Below are positions 1 to 9,016 of a stretch of 64,000 nucleotides of DNA, piece by piece. This stretch comes from Bacillus sp. SM2101 (lineage in GTDB: Bacteria > Bacillota > Bacilli > Bacillales > SM2101): positions 62,001 to 126,000 of the forward strand of contig NZ_JAEUFG010000003.1 of assembly GCF_018588585.1 (NCBI RefSeq). Reading direction: 5' to 3'. The notes under the pieces were generated by a model. The model searched no databases. It worked only from the letters and a program-made list of their open reading frames with translations, and was not told where the DNA came from. The first letter of the stretch is position 1, and the number at the start of each line of letters is the position of its first letter. A program made the position numbers and the translations under genes.

Positions 1-1482
1 AATTCCACTATTCGTGTGAACCCCTCCAAAATCCCAATCAAGTGCGTTTTCATCGTTTTTCACGAGGAAATCGTCCATATGATCCGGTTGTCCATATAAT
101 GTCGGGTTTGCAACACTTCTTAATGCATCTCCCGCTATAGCAGGTGTATACACATCCTCACCTAACAGCCAGTCAGCTGCTCCGTCTTGTTCTGCTTCGA
201 CGAGTACACCGAACACGTCAGAAAATGATTCATTCAGAGCCCCAGGTTCATATTCATATATGAGATTAGCGGATGTGTCCGTAACCGCATGTGTAAGCTC
301 GTGTGCAACAACGTCTAATGAGCCGGATAATGATGTAAATAGTGATCCATCACCGTCTCCATACGCCATCTGTGTTCCAGTCCAAGCAGCATTGTTATAG
401 TTCGTGCCAACGTGTACACTAGAAATAATATTACCACCTTGATTATCATAGCTGTTACGATTATGGTTATTTAAGAAATAATCATATACAACTCCAGCGT
501 ATACGTGAGCATCAACACCTGCACGTTGAGTAGCTGAATCAAAGACGTTATCATCATCCGTTACATATACACCAGGTTGCGGGTTAACTCTTAACAACGG
601 GCTAAAAGTATTTTCGGCATCATATGTTGCGATAACACCATTCATAGACTTCGAAGTATCGTATAAATAATACGTCCCGTCTTGTTCAAACGTGTTCACT
701 ATTTTTGCATCACCAAGCACGCCTGTTCCAGTCCCTACTTCAGCAGCATGTTCAATTCTATTAAATGATCGTAGTACTTCTCCTTTTTTTGCATCAATAT
801 AAAAGAATTCACGACCAATGTATGGTGCATGGAATTGCAATTCAACAATATAAACTGGCATCCATTTATTTTCATGCTTATAAAGATAAAGGTCAGAAGC
901 GGGATCTTTCGTATACGTGTCTGCTTCTGGTGTAAAAGCTAACTTGCTTTCAGCGACCTGAATTGCATCCTCTGCGGATAGCTTCACAAAATTACGCCAA
1001 TTCTTCTGTTCAAGCTTTGGCTCTACTTGACCAATCATGGAAGTGATGATACCATCACCATCAACTTGAATGAGCATTTCTGATCCATAAACTGGAATAC
1101 CATCAACAGTCAGCTGAGTACGATATTGCGTCATACCAAGATCATCAGTTACTGTTTGCTTAATCGTAAAATCTCCAGCTTCTAAATCAAATACCTGTCT
1201 ATTCTCATCAAGGAATGTTAGCACATCAACATTTTGTGCTGATAGTTGACCTGAAATATAGCGTGGAATACCCTTTTTCTCATCCCAAGAAACTCGGAAT
1301 TTTCCGTTAGATTTTTCTTTCATTTTCTCTAGCTTCTCTAGCTGTTTTATTTTTTTGTCGATCTTCTTTGTCGAATTTTCTGTAAGTGATTTTGCATCAA
1401 CAGTGCCTGTAGTTGGAACTAACAAAGTACCTAGTACTAATGAGGCTGCTAGAACCGTTGAAACAACTTTTCTCTTTTTCAT
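1..1482 (-). CDS. Thermolysin-type (M4) secreted neutral protease, partial
   Basis: This is the N-terminal 494 residues of a secreted zinc endopeptidase; the 3' end lies beyond the window edge. Seen: a start at 1482 with GAGAGGAAG upstream, a signal peptide (MKKRKVVSTVLAASLVLG), an FTP/PepSY-type propeptide (about residues 50-215), then the M4 catalytic domain with HELTH at about 394-398 and the downstream GALNESFSDVFG segment that carries the third zinc ligand. In the family, the propeptide is an intramolecular chaperone removed after export. It is closely similar along its visible length to the next gene (2506-5070), with the same orientation and the same domain order, so the two are tandem duplicates. 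Its C-terminal domains cannot be seen. Likely a nutrient-scavenging exoprotease. Confidence 0.93.
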   Translation of the reverse strand, partial: MKKRKVVSTVLAASLVLGTLLVPTTGTVDAKSLTENSTKKIDKKIKQLEKLEKMKEKSNGKFRVSWDEKKGIPRYISGQLSAQNVDVLTFLDENRQVFDLEAGDFTIKQTVTDDLGMTQYRTQLTVDGIPVYGSEMLIQVDGDGIITSMIGQVEPKLEQKNWRNFVKLSAEDAIQVAESKLAFTPEADTYTKDPASDLYLYKHENKWMPVYIVELQFHAPYIGREFFYIDAKKGEVLRSFNRIEHAAEVGTGTGVLGDAKIVNTFEQDGTYYLYDTSKSMNGVIATYDAENTFSPLLRVNPQPGVYVTDDDNVFDSATQRAGVDAHVYAGVVYDYFLNNHNRNSYDNQGGNIISSVHVGTNYNNAAWTGTQMAYGDGDGSLFTSLSGSLDVVAHELTHAVTDTSANLIYEYEPGALNESFSDVFGVLVEAEQDGAADWLLGEDVYTPAIAGDALRSVANPTLYGQPDHMDDFLVKNDENALDWDFGGVHTNSGI

Positions 1483-1964
1483 AGATTTCTTCCTCTCAGT
1501 ATAAATTTTTCTCTATATGTGCGTGCATTGACATATCGTCAATCACAAGAGTATTTATGTGATTACTAGGATATAAATCGATACCTATTTATACCTCAAT
1601 GTTGAATCAGACAAGCCATGTAAGCATAAAAAAACTATCACAATCGTACTCAAGGTAGACACATAAACTGAATTAGTGAAGCTAATCAAATTAGTTCTAG
1701 TTAACTAGCAATTTCTCTTACACCTATTACGGAACGTTTTACGTGGAAATAAACATTCACATAAAGATATTGTTCAATTATAGGCCCCGGGATATATATA
1801 TTATCACAATAATATACATGACAAAAAATCTGATAATTTGTCATGGTTCGCCAAAATTTGCACATTTTATAAGGATTTCTCTATTTATCTTACTATTTTG
1901 ACGACTTATATAAATATATTTATAGTTATATTTATAAAACAATATAGTATTTTTACTCATTAGA

Positions 1965-2095
1965 TAGGCTGACTACGTCACTCTGTATGCGCATTAATTG
2001 TTGTTTGTCCCATTCATGTCCGTAGCACTTTTCTTCATTAAATTAATTACTAACATAAACCCATTACTTGCTGTTCTAATGTGGTAAATAGCTCA
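1965..2095 (-). repeat. Dispersed intergenic repeat, degenerate copy 1
   Basis: Begins TAGGCTGACTACG and carries a core CCGTAGCACTTTTCTTC that matches, in reverse orientation, the family core GAAAAGATGCCACG. The far end is poorly conserved, so the right boundary is approximate. Confidence 0.5.
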
Positions 2096-2106
2096 AAAGC
2101 ATACAT

Positions 2107-2235
2107 AAGGATGTTTTTGCATTAATTGTTAATATTCGTACTAAGAATTACGTATTACAGCTATGTTCAAGGCACCTTTTGTTCATTAAAATAATTACTA
2201 CCTTCTACTATTTTAATGAACTTAACCATAACTAC
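2107..2235 (-). repeat. Dispersed intergenic repeat, degenerate copy 2
   Basis: Begins AAGGATGTTTTTGCATTAAT and continues in step with the copy at 60748 (CATTAATTGTT...TTCG...CTAAG...GGCACCTTTTGTTC against CATTGATTATT...TTCG...CTAAG...GGCATCTTTTCTTC). Directly follows copy 1 in the same orientation. Right boundary uncertain. Confidence 0.55.
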
Positions 2236-2391
2236 ATCGTTTATCTATGGTCATCGCATAAAATACTTCTACCTACTCTCACCTAAGTGGCATTAGCAAA
2301 AAAACCTTCTAATAGGTTGTCAGTGCAGTCTGTACAACAGAGAATGATTTAAAACTGTACCTTAATTACAAACTTAAAAAAGCCCTTTACG

Positions 2392-2427
2392 TTAAAAAAC
2401 CTACAAGTACGTTACGTACTTGTAGGT
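2392..2427 (-). terminator. Rho-independent terminator of the second M4 protease
   Basis: Perfect 14-bp inverted repeat (ACCTACAAGTACGT at 2399-2412 and ACGTACTTGTAGGT at 2414-2427). Read on the minus strand it is followed by TTTTTAAC. It lies 79 bases beyond the stop of the 2506-5070 gene. Confidence 0.85.
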
Positions 2428-2505
2428 CTGAGTAAACGGCTTACCAACCGCCAATTTATTCAAGTTGTCAGTATAAGAAAGGGTATATGCATATTCTAGC
2501 TAACC

Positions 2506-5070
2506 TTAGTTTCCTCCGTTACCTTCCTCTTCGCTACCTTCTTCGTTGCCACTTTCCTCGCCTTCACTTACTTCTTCTTTTTCCTCACGTTCTGGAGCAA
2601 CGTAAGCTTCTGGATCAGGCTTATCTGCTTCTTCTATTTCATCATAAAATGCTTCTGTGGCTTCTTGGTCAATTCCTTGTACGAGTGGTGTATCGCTGAA
2701 GTAACCGACTTGATCAATTGTATAGCCGTACGCCGTAATACTGAAATCTGTATCTAATGTCGCATTAATTTCATCACCATCAACTACAACCCAAAATGCA
2801 TTTTGCGCACCATCATACGATGCTACAGTTGCACCACTTCCGTCTGTAATATGAACAAAATCATATCTTGCCTCTGTTTCAAATGCTGAAAAATGGATGG
2901 CTACTTGTTCGGCACCTGCTTTTTGATACGTAAATGTATCAGTGAAATTGTTAGAATATGGGTGTGGTGTATCATAGCTCGCATTTTCATAGAACCATTC
3001 ACCTACTGTCGTCGTTTCTCCCGGGAACGATGCCGTTAAGGAATATGGGCTCGTGCTATTCGCTCCGTTATAGCCAATTACTTTCACATAGAATGTATCA
3101 GCACCAGAAGCTGAGAAAGTAATCGACTCGTTCGACGTTCTTGCATTTTCAGATTGAGCTACAGTTGAACCACTAGCATTTAGTAAATATAAATCGTAAT
3201 CCTTAGGAACATTTGTTAAATCCACTGTGATGTCTCCCGCACCACCAGTTGTGAACGTATAGAAATCTTCGTCATTTGAAGAAGAAATGTAAGAAGTGTA
3301 TATGTCACCACTTGTTATACTGTGAGCCTCACTTAATGAATCATTTGGCTCAAACGTATCATTAGGTATGGGACCACCACCGCCGATTCCAACTGCTGAA
3401 AAGCCATCAGCAACTGCGTTATACTCTGTACCATCTTCACCGAATAAGTCAGCAGCTGATTGTAACAGTGCGTTACGCGCATCGATAAACTGAGATTGTG
3501 AAGTTAAATATCTTGTTAACGCACGGTAATAAATGTCTCCTGACTTATCAAGTCCTATCGTTGTCGCGATATTATAGAAGGCTTTGTTAGGGATACCACT
3601 ATTTATGTGAACACCGCCCCAGTCGCCTTGTTGAGTATTTGGTAATACAACAAAATCATCATAGTGAGCAGGCTGGTTGTATAGCGTTGGATTTGAAATA
3701 CTTCTTAATGCATCACCGCTTATATGAGGGGTATATACTTCCTCACCTAATAACCAATCTACTGAACCTTCATAACCAGCTTCGACAATAATACCAAACA
3801 CATCAGAGAATGATTCGTTTAAAGCACCAGGCTCAAACTCATATACTAAATCAGCAGAAAAATCAGTTACCGCATGTGTTAACTCATGTGCAACAACATC
3901 TAATGATCCTGACAGTGCTGTAAATGTTGTGCCATCTCCATCACCGTATACCATTTGAGTACCAACCCATGCCGCATTATTCCACGGTCTATTTAATGCA
4001 TCAGGGTCACGAACGTGAACACTTGAAATGACATCACTACCTCGATCATCATAGCTATTACGGTTATGCACATCTTTAAAATAATCATAGACGACACCCG
4101 CATAATAGTGTGCATCTACTGCTGCTTTATGACGAGAGGAATTGAAGTTGTTATCACTATCGGACACAAGCGTTCCAGTTGCCCATTGATCCCCAGCATC
4201 AAACGTTTCAATTTTGCCACTTGCCTTCGTACGATCAGATAAATAGTACGTCCCACCTTGCTCATACGTATTAATCGTTTTCGTATCACCTAATACTCCA
4301 GTACCAGTTCCAACCGTTTCTGCATGTTGGAGCTGGTTAAACGACCTCAAAACTTCACCTTTCTTTGCATCAATAAAGAAAAATTCACGTCCAAAATACG
4401 GCTCTAGGAATTGCAATTCAACAACATAAACAGGCATCCATTTGTTTTCATGCTTATATACATAAAGGTCGGAAGCTGGTTCAGTCGTATACGTATCTGC
4501 ATCAGGTGTAAAGCTTAAGCTTGCTTCAGCTACCTCAATCGCATCCTTTTGTGAGAGCTTAACAGACTTACTCCATTTTTTATTCTCAAGCTTTGGCTCA
4601 ACCTGGCCATTCATAGCTGTGACAACACCATTAGCATCTGTATGAACGAGAAGCTCTGCCCCATATACAGGAATTCCGTCAACAGTTAGCTGCGTACGAT
4701 AATGTGTCATACCTAGCTCATCTGTTGATACATCGTTAATATTAAACTCTCCAGCCTCGACATTAAATACATCCTTATTCTCTTCAAGGAAACTTGAAAT
4801 ATTGGCGTTTTTATCTGATAGTTTACCAGATACATGGCGTGGAACGCCCTTCTTTTCGTCCCATGACACTTTAAATTTCCCGTTTTGTTTTGTTGTTTTT
4901 TCACGTAGCTTATCTAGCTTTTTCTGCTGTTTTGTCTTCTCCTTCTGTTCTTTAGACACTTTTTCTGATTTTACCTCTACTGATGCACTGCCTGTTGCTG
5001 GAACGAGTAACGTACTTATTGCTAATCCTGTTGCTAGTGCTGATGAAACAATTTTTCTGTTCTTTTTCAT
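2506..5070 (-). CDS. Thermolysin-type (M4) protease with PPC and CUB-like C-terminal domains
   Basis: Secreted zinc endopeptidase, 854 residues, far longer than a plain thermolysin precursor (about 550). The start at 5070 (MKKNRKIVSSALATGL) is preferred over an upstream in-frame ATG at 5109 because AGAGGAGA lies 5 bases before it and the signal peptide then starts normally. Domains: signal peptide, propeptide (about 50-215), M4 catalytic domain with HELTH at 395-399 and NESFSD about 20 residues on, a bacterial pre-peptidase C-terminal (PPC) domain (about 573-675, starting NDTFEPNDS), a CUB-like segment (about 680-790, containing YDFVHITDGSG), and a Glu/Gly-rich acidic tail. The PPC domain is usually cleaved or helps substrate binding. 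Tandem paralog of 1-1482; own terminator downstream. Confidence 0.94.
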   Translation of the reverse strand: MKKNRKIVSSALATGLAISTLLVPATGSASVEVKSEKVSKEQKEKTKQQKKLDKLREKTTKQNGKFKVSWDEKKGVPRHVSGKLSDKNANISSFLEENKDVFNVEAGEFNINDVSTDELGMTHYRTQLTVDGIPVYGAELLVHTDANGVVTAMNGQVEPKLENKKWSKSVKLSQKDAIEVAEASLSFTPDADTYTTEPASDLYVYKHENKWMPVYVVELQFLEPYFGREFFFIDAKKGEVLRSFNQLQHAETVGTGTGVLGDTKTINTYEQGGTYYLSDRTKASGKIETFDAGDQWATGTLVSDSDNNFNSSRHKAAVDAHYYAGVVYDYFKDVHNRNSYDDRGSDVISSVHVRDPDALNRPWNNAAWVGTQMVYGDGDGTTFTALSGSLDVVAHELTHAVTDFSADLVYEFEPGALNESFSDVFGIIVEAGYEGSVDWLLGEEVYTPHISGDALRSISNPTLYNQPAHYDDFVVLPNTQQGDWGGVHINSGIPNKAFYNIATTIGLDKSGDIYYRALTRYLTSQSQFIDARNALLQSAADLFGEDGTEYNAVADGFSAVGIGGGGPIPNDTFEPNDSLSEAHSITSGDIYTSYISSSNDEDFYTFTTGGAGDITVDLTNVPKDYDLYLLNASGSTVAQSENARTSNESITFSASGADTFYVKVIGYNGANSTSPYSLTASFPGETTTVGEWFYENASYDTPHPYSNNFTDTFTYQKAGAEQVAIHFSAFETEARYDFVHITDGSGATVASYDGAQNAFWVVVDGDEINATLDTDFSITAYGYTIDQVGYFSDTPLVQGIDQEATEAFYDEIEEADKPDPEAYVAPEREEKEEVSEGEESGNEEGSEEEGNGGN

Positions 5071-5726
5071 TTTTCTCCTCTTTTCTCTTTTTTTAGTGAG
5101 CCCCTTCAAAGGATTTTACAAAGTAATCAAATGTGAAAAATATGAATAGAAGTTGCAAACGTATCTGGAACCATAAAATTGTAAAACTTTCTATACAAAA
5201 TTAGCCCACATGTAAACTTTACAAAATTCAAAATATTTGTTCAATACATTTTGCCATAATTGAATAATTCCTCCTATAAAGACATGAATATACATTTTTC
5301 CACGTTATTTTTATAGTCATATAGTTTGATACTAGATCATTAATAGATATACTGGACATGGGCTTTCATTGTTTAAAACAAGGTGGTTAACCCATTCTAT
5401 CTTTGTATATAAATACATTATTTCTCTCATTTACAACATTATGGTGTCAACGCACAAAAGTATAAAAGTAGTTTCACAAAGCAAACAAAAAAAGAGCAAT
5501 CGCCATAATAGCACTGCCCTCGTCAATGAACGACGTTATTAAAGCTTTTTGTCGTTTCATGAAGAATGTCATCTATTTATGTAACATACTTATGATCGTG
5601 GCAAAATGATGTAAACACGTTACTTACATTTCCAAAAACTATTATTTCAACATAATGGATGTATGATAATAGACTTATGACCAGTGAAAAAGCACTACGC
5701 TTTTTTGCGGTCCAAAAAGTCTTTTT
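5071..5726. other. Gap upstream of the M4 protease
   Basis: No gene seen. Around 5500-5620 there is a very decayed stretch whose minus strand reads TTGCCACGATCATAAG and then CGACAAAAAGCTTT. It resembles the core and right end of the dispersed intergenic repeat but is too weak to list as a copy. The M4 promoter must lie near 5071-5250 but is not obvious. Confidence 0.45.
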
Positions 5727-6238
5727 TTATAAATTTTTTGCTAATGGTACGCTAGTTTCTACTCTGCCCTCAACAATAACAACACTCTCTATTTCTTTTG
5801 CCATTTCTTTATCAATTTCAATAACAAATGTTCTCGGTGTTGCATCACTCGTACAAGGACCCTTCGTCGAGGATAAAGAAACAGTGATCGATTTGTTATT
5901 AGAGCTTTGCTTCATACTTTTTATGCTGTATGGACAAGTGCCAGACTCATGAAATCCAATGAAAAAAACCGCCTTCTCGTTAAAGTCTACAAGTGGCATT
6001 TCATCTTCAAAATTGAATAAATCCCATGTTTCTTCTAAAGCTGATTCATTCACAACTTTGCTCACTAAGTAATCACTGTAAGGCGTTTCTTGTCTCTCAA
6101 ATGCTATTTCATAAAAATTTATTGGTAAAACTTTTTACTTGATATTGCGTTCATGCCATCCTCTATATTGTTATTGCAGCCAAATAATAATAACATCGTT
6201 ATGCCAAGTGTCAGTATAGGTTTATAGTCTGTTGTCAC
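5727..6238 (-). pseudogene. Frameshifted lipoprotein gene with a PrcB-like C-terminal part
   Basis: Seen: a GTG at 6238 preceded by GAGGAG opens a reading frame with a signal peptide and lipobox (LLLFGC), which stops after 39 residues. The adjacent frame carries the rest without a stop, reading about VLPINFYEIAFERQETPYSD and then about 112 further residues down to 5727. The two frames join if the A5 run near 6132 (minus strand) had one more A. So this is a lipoprotein of about 170 residues broken by one base, or a sequencing error. The C-terminal segment (VFFIGFHESGTCPYSI, then CTSDATPRTFVIEID) resembles the PrcB-type beta domain found in small Bacillus lipoproteins; that family call is tentative. 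If translated internally, only an unexported 112-residue fragment would be made. Confidence 0.7.
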
Positions 6239-6280
6239 ATCAATCACTCCTCATCACATGAATTAGACGTCAAGCATAAA

Positions 6281-6401
6281 TAAAGGCTGATTTTGGAACT
6301 TAGAAAAACACGTAAACATCTAGTAATCGTTGCATCTTTTCTTCTATAGAAGGAAAGACTTCAGCTGCATAAATCCAATTTGCTGTTCGCAAAAAAGCCT
6401 A
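6281..6401 (-). repeat. Dispersed intergenic repeat, copy 3
   Basis: TAAAGGCTGATTTTGG at the low end, GCAAAAAAGCCTAT at the high end, and the core CGTTGCATCTTTTCTTC in the middle (reverse orientation). It lies between the broken lipoprotein gene and the terminator of the TetR-MFS operon. Confidence 0.8.
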
Positions 6402-6450
6402 TAGACTTTTAAAATGGAACATTATATATTTATAAACAAGTAGAGCACAC

Positions 6451-6483
6451 AAAAAAGAGCATATGCCTAGTCACATTGCTCTT
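6451..6483 (-). terminator. Terminator of the MFS-TetR operon
   Basis: AAGAGCA (6455-6461) and TGCTCTT (6477-6483) form a 7-bp stem with a 15-base loop. On the minus strand it ends in TTTTTT. It lies about 70 bases beyond the TetR stop codon. Confidence 0.7.
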
Positions 6484-6549
6484 AGCTTAACCATTTAGAT
6501 CATTTTCTTCACGAATTTCTTTATCAGCAGCAATAACATAACCGAGTAG

Positions 6550-7167
6550 CTAGTTCTGAACAACCCCTAATGCTTGCGTAAGGTACATTTTCAAGCCTTT
6601 AAATTGCTCAATAATATGTGCTCTTTCGTAGCCAACCATATGTGTATGTAAGTATAAGCCGTCTGTAATATTGCTAAGAAAGAGCACAATAGCCTCTAAC
6701 GGTTGTATTGGCTTGAACTCACCTGTATCGACACCAATTTGTAAAAAGTCTTCTAAGACCTTCATATTTCTATCCACTCTTAACTGTAAAAATGGTCCTC
6801 TTTCCTTGTATCTTGAGCTCATAATAAAATACTCTGATTGAACTATGCCGAATTCGCTTTTAAGACTTTTTAAATTGCCCTCGAACTCATCTAAATAATA
6901 GCAAAGGGCTTGCCATATCGTTTCGTAGTCACTTGCAAGTTGATTAAAGTAAGCGCTAAATTTTTTATCTCTATCGTCCATAATGGCTTGAAACATTTCA
7001 TCAGTGCTTGAAAAATATTTATATACTCCTCCGCGACTAAATTCCGTCTCATTAACGATATCAGTCATCGTCGTTGACCCAAATCCTTTTTCACAAAATA
7101 CCTTTTCTGCTACGTCCAATATTTCACGACGTCGTTTCTCCTTGTAATCGTCCGTGACCTTTGGCAA
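6550..7167 (-). CDS. TetR/AcrR-family transcriptional regulator
   Basis: 205-residue one-component repressor. The N-terminal 60 residues hold the TetR helix-turn-helix (RREILDVAEKVFCEKGF, TTMTDIV, GGVYKYF); the rest is an alpha-helical ligand-binding and dimer domain with no recognisable ligand class. The gene overlaps the 3' end of the MFS transporter by 44 bases in another frame, so the two are translationally linked. Very likely it represses its own operon through the three AGTGAC-N6-GTCACT palindromes upstream of the transporter, with an exported compound as inducer (inference from the usual TetR-exporter logic). Odd point: the TAG stop is followed in frame by 20 sense codons (LLGYVIAADKEIREENDLNG) before a TAA at 6487, possibly a remnant of another gene. 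Confidence 0.92.
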   Translation of the reverse strand: MPKVTDDYKEKRRREILDVAEKVFCEKGFGSTTMTDIVNETEFSRGGVYKYFSSTDEMFQAIMDDRDKKFSAYFNQLASDYETIWQALCYYLDEFEGNLKSLKSEFGIVQSEYFIMSSRYKERGPFLQLRVDRNMKVLEDFLQIGVDTGEFKPIQPLEAIVLFLSNITDGLYLHTHMVGYERAHIIEQFKGLKMYLTQALGVVQN

Positions 7168-8404
7168 CTCGATCCCTTCTTTCTAAAAATCTTGTTATAA
7201 TAAATGTCGCGATTCCTACAATTGTTAATAGGCTTCCTGACAGAAGAATTGCACTAACTACACCAAATGCTTCAGCTAACAGCCCACCCATAGCCATACC
7301 GATGAGTGCTGCAAACGTCGTCATACTATTAATCGTTCCGAACACTCTACCACTTAATTGTACAGGAGTCGCTTTTTGAGCGCCAACGTTAAATGAAATG
7401 ATAATGATTCCTGCTGATGTACCCGCAATAAAAAATAAGATTGGAAAGATAATCATAATCATTGATGCCGGTAGATGAATGAGTAACGGAAGCACAGCAA
7501 AGCATAAGCCCAGAACAGTCGCACCTACTGCAATCGCAAAATTGATTGGTAATGACTTCTTTTTCCGCGTAAGGATCGCTGATACGATGAACATGCCCGC
7601 TCCACTCGCAGCCATACAATAGCCTAGTAGATCAATCGTATTACCATCTATATCGCGAAATAAAATGACGAGCTGCGAATCTGCAATTTGTAGCACGAAT
7701 AGTGACAGACTTAGCACGATTAAGCCAAATAACAAACTCGGAAAACCTTTTAGAAATTGAAAACCTTCCTTCAGTTGACTTAAAAAAGCAACCTTTTGTT
7801 CAGCAGGCTTAGCTTCAACCTTCTCGTAAGTACTTCTTTTGATGCCTATAAGTAATAGTGCAGATACAATAAATGTTGCCGCATCAATATAAAATGCCCA
7901 GTAGATACCAGCCGTTGACACGAGAACACCACTGATCATCGGTCCAACAATTTTACTTCCATTATCAATCATGCCACTAATCCCCATCGCCTGCTGCATT
8001 TGTTCATCATCTACAATTTCCTTCAGCTTGCCGTTTTTCGCTGGTACAAATAAACTACTGAAAGCCCCTTTAATAAATAATAAAACATATACTTGCCAAA
8101 GACTTGTTACGAAGACGAAACCAATGACTACGAGACAGCGAACGATATCTGATAGTATCATCATTTTCTTGCGGTCAAAGCGATCTGCGAACACACCAGC
8201 TAATGGACCGAATAAGATCATCGGCAGTGCCATACTGAGCATGACACCAGCCATTTGTAATGGTGATACTTCCCACTTCAAACCGACTAATGCCATTAAC
8301 GCAAGAATGTCTAACCAGTCTCCAAAGCTTGATACGAGCTGTGACGCAATCAAATATACGTATTGCTTATTTTTTAACAAACTGTTTTGTTTTGTAGCTT
8401 CCAT
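7124..8404 (-). CDS. MFS transporter (DHA3-like multidrug exporter)
   Basis: 426-residue integral membrane protein with about 12 hydrophobic segments. It carries the cytoplasmic loop motif GVFADRFDRKKMM after the second helix, as in major facilitator drug:proton antiporters. Start at 8404 with AGGGGG nine bases upstream. In the family it exports small amphiphilic or macrolide-like compounds using the proton gradient; the substrate cannot be told from sequence. First gene of a two-gene operon with the TetR regulator, whose start lies inside its last 15 codons. Controlled by the promoter-operator array at 8427-8500. Confidence 0.9.
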   Translation of the reverse strand: MEATKQNSLLKNKQYVYLIASQLVSSFGDWLDILALMALVGLKWEVSPLQMAGVMLSMALPMILFGPLAGVFADRFDRKKMMILSDIVRCLVVIGFVFVTSLWQVYVLLFIKGAFSSLFVPAKNGKLKEIVDDEQMQQAMGISGMIDNGSKIVGPMISGVLVSTAGIYWAFYIDAATFIVSALLLIGIKRSTYEKVEAKPAEQKVAFLSQLKEGFQFLKGFPSLLFGLIVLSLSLFVLQIADSQLVILFRDIDGNTIDLLGYCMAASGAGMFIVSAILTRKKKSLPINFAIAVGATVLGLCFAVLPLLIHLPASMIMIIFPILFFIAGTSAGIIIISFNVGAQKATPVQLSGRVFGTINSMTTFAALIGMAMGGLLAEAFGVVSAILLSGSLLTIVGIATFIITRFLERRDRVAKGHGRLQGETTS

Positions 8405-8426
8405 TGTTTAATTCCCCCTAATATTT

Positions 8427-8500
8427 ATTATAAAGTGACATCACCGTCACTAAGTGACAACCTTGTCATTTATTATAAGTGACACATCCGTCACTTTCAA
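8427..8500 (-). promoter_or_regulatory. Tandem promoters with three TetR-type operators
   Basis: Three palindromes AGTGAC-N6-GTCAC/TT lie at 8434-8451, 8453-8470 and 8478-8495. On the minus strand TTGAAA (8495-8500) and TATAAT (8472-8477) are 17 bases apart, and the third palindrome fills that spacer. A second TATAAT (8427-8432) lies just downstream of the first palindrome, which takes up its spacer in the same way; its -35 (ACTTAG) is poor. Binding by the operon's TetR protein would block both. Transcription runs towards the MFS gene at 8404. Confidence 0.85.
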
Positions 8501-8613
8501 GTATTTTTTTCAATTATTTGTTATTTTTTGTACACAACCAGATTTTAAAACGCTGAAAATGGCTTTAAACGTTATTTTGATGCATGTTTACGAAAGAAGC
8601 GTTTCTATTTTTT

Positions 8614-8763
8614 AAAGACTCTTTTTGTAAACTTTATTAATTTCTTCACTTACATGTAAGTAGCTGATGTGTTTTAGATGACTTTCATAGTCTTTAGAAT
8701 GATAGTTATATTCGTGGTTAGCTTTTATTGCGAAAAGAAACAATTACTGCGAAAACAGCCTAT
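8614..8763 (+). repeat. Dispersed intergenic repeat, copy 4
   Basis: Starts AAAGACTCTTTTTGTAAAC and ends GCGAAAACAGCCTAT, with ATTCGTGGTTAGC internally. Directly followed by copy 5 in the same orientation. Confidence 0.75.
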
Positions 8764-8765
8764 AT

Positions 8766-8911
8766 AAAGGCTTTTTTCGTAAGCTTTGTTTTGCTATTGT
8801 TATTAAATTGGTACCATAATTTCACAGAAGCAAAGATGCCGTGAAAGCTAGTTTTGTACGTGTATGTTTCTTCATACAACAAACAACAAGCATTGTGAAA
8901 AACAACCTTTA
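8766..8911 (+). repeat. Dispersed intergenic repeat, copy 5
   Basis: Starts AAAGGCTTTTTTCGTAAGC, has the core AAGCAAAGATGCCGTGAAAG, and ends GTGAAAAACAACCTTTAT. It sits immediately upstream of the XRE-comK pair, so any promoter for them must lie within or just after it. Confidence 0.75.
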
Positions 8912-9016
8912 TTAAAAAGTTCTCTTTTTTCCTAGTTATTTACATTTAGAGTCTTATAGGACGTGTTCTCTCTCATTTTTCCATTTGATAATAGTCTTAA
9001 AAAAGGAGCGAAGCAC

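Larger units (their letters stand above)
1483..2391. other. AT-rich gap between the two M4 protease genes
   Basis: No credible coding sequence on either strand. It contains two degenerate copies of the dispersed intergenic repeat (1965-2095 and 2107-2235). The part next to 1482 should hold the promoter of the first protease, but I cannot single out one convincing -35/-10 pair. Confidence 0.6.

Noticed and set aside
4802-5149. 115-codon plus-strand frame opposite the M4 signal peptide
   Set aside because: Phe/Ser-rich mirror of Lys-rich codons; the minus-strand protease is certain.
7971-8411. 146-codon open frame antisense to the MFS gene
   Set aside because: Shadow of a clear membrane-protein gene; no ribosome site or protein-like pattern.
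8899-8937. Possible ComK K-box (AAAACAACCTTTA and AAAAAGTTCTCTTTTTT)
   Set aside because: The two half-sites are only about 3 bases apart and imperfect; known K-boxes use set spacings, and part lies in a repeat element end.
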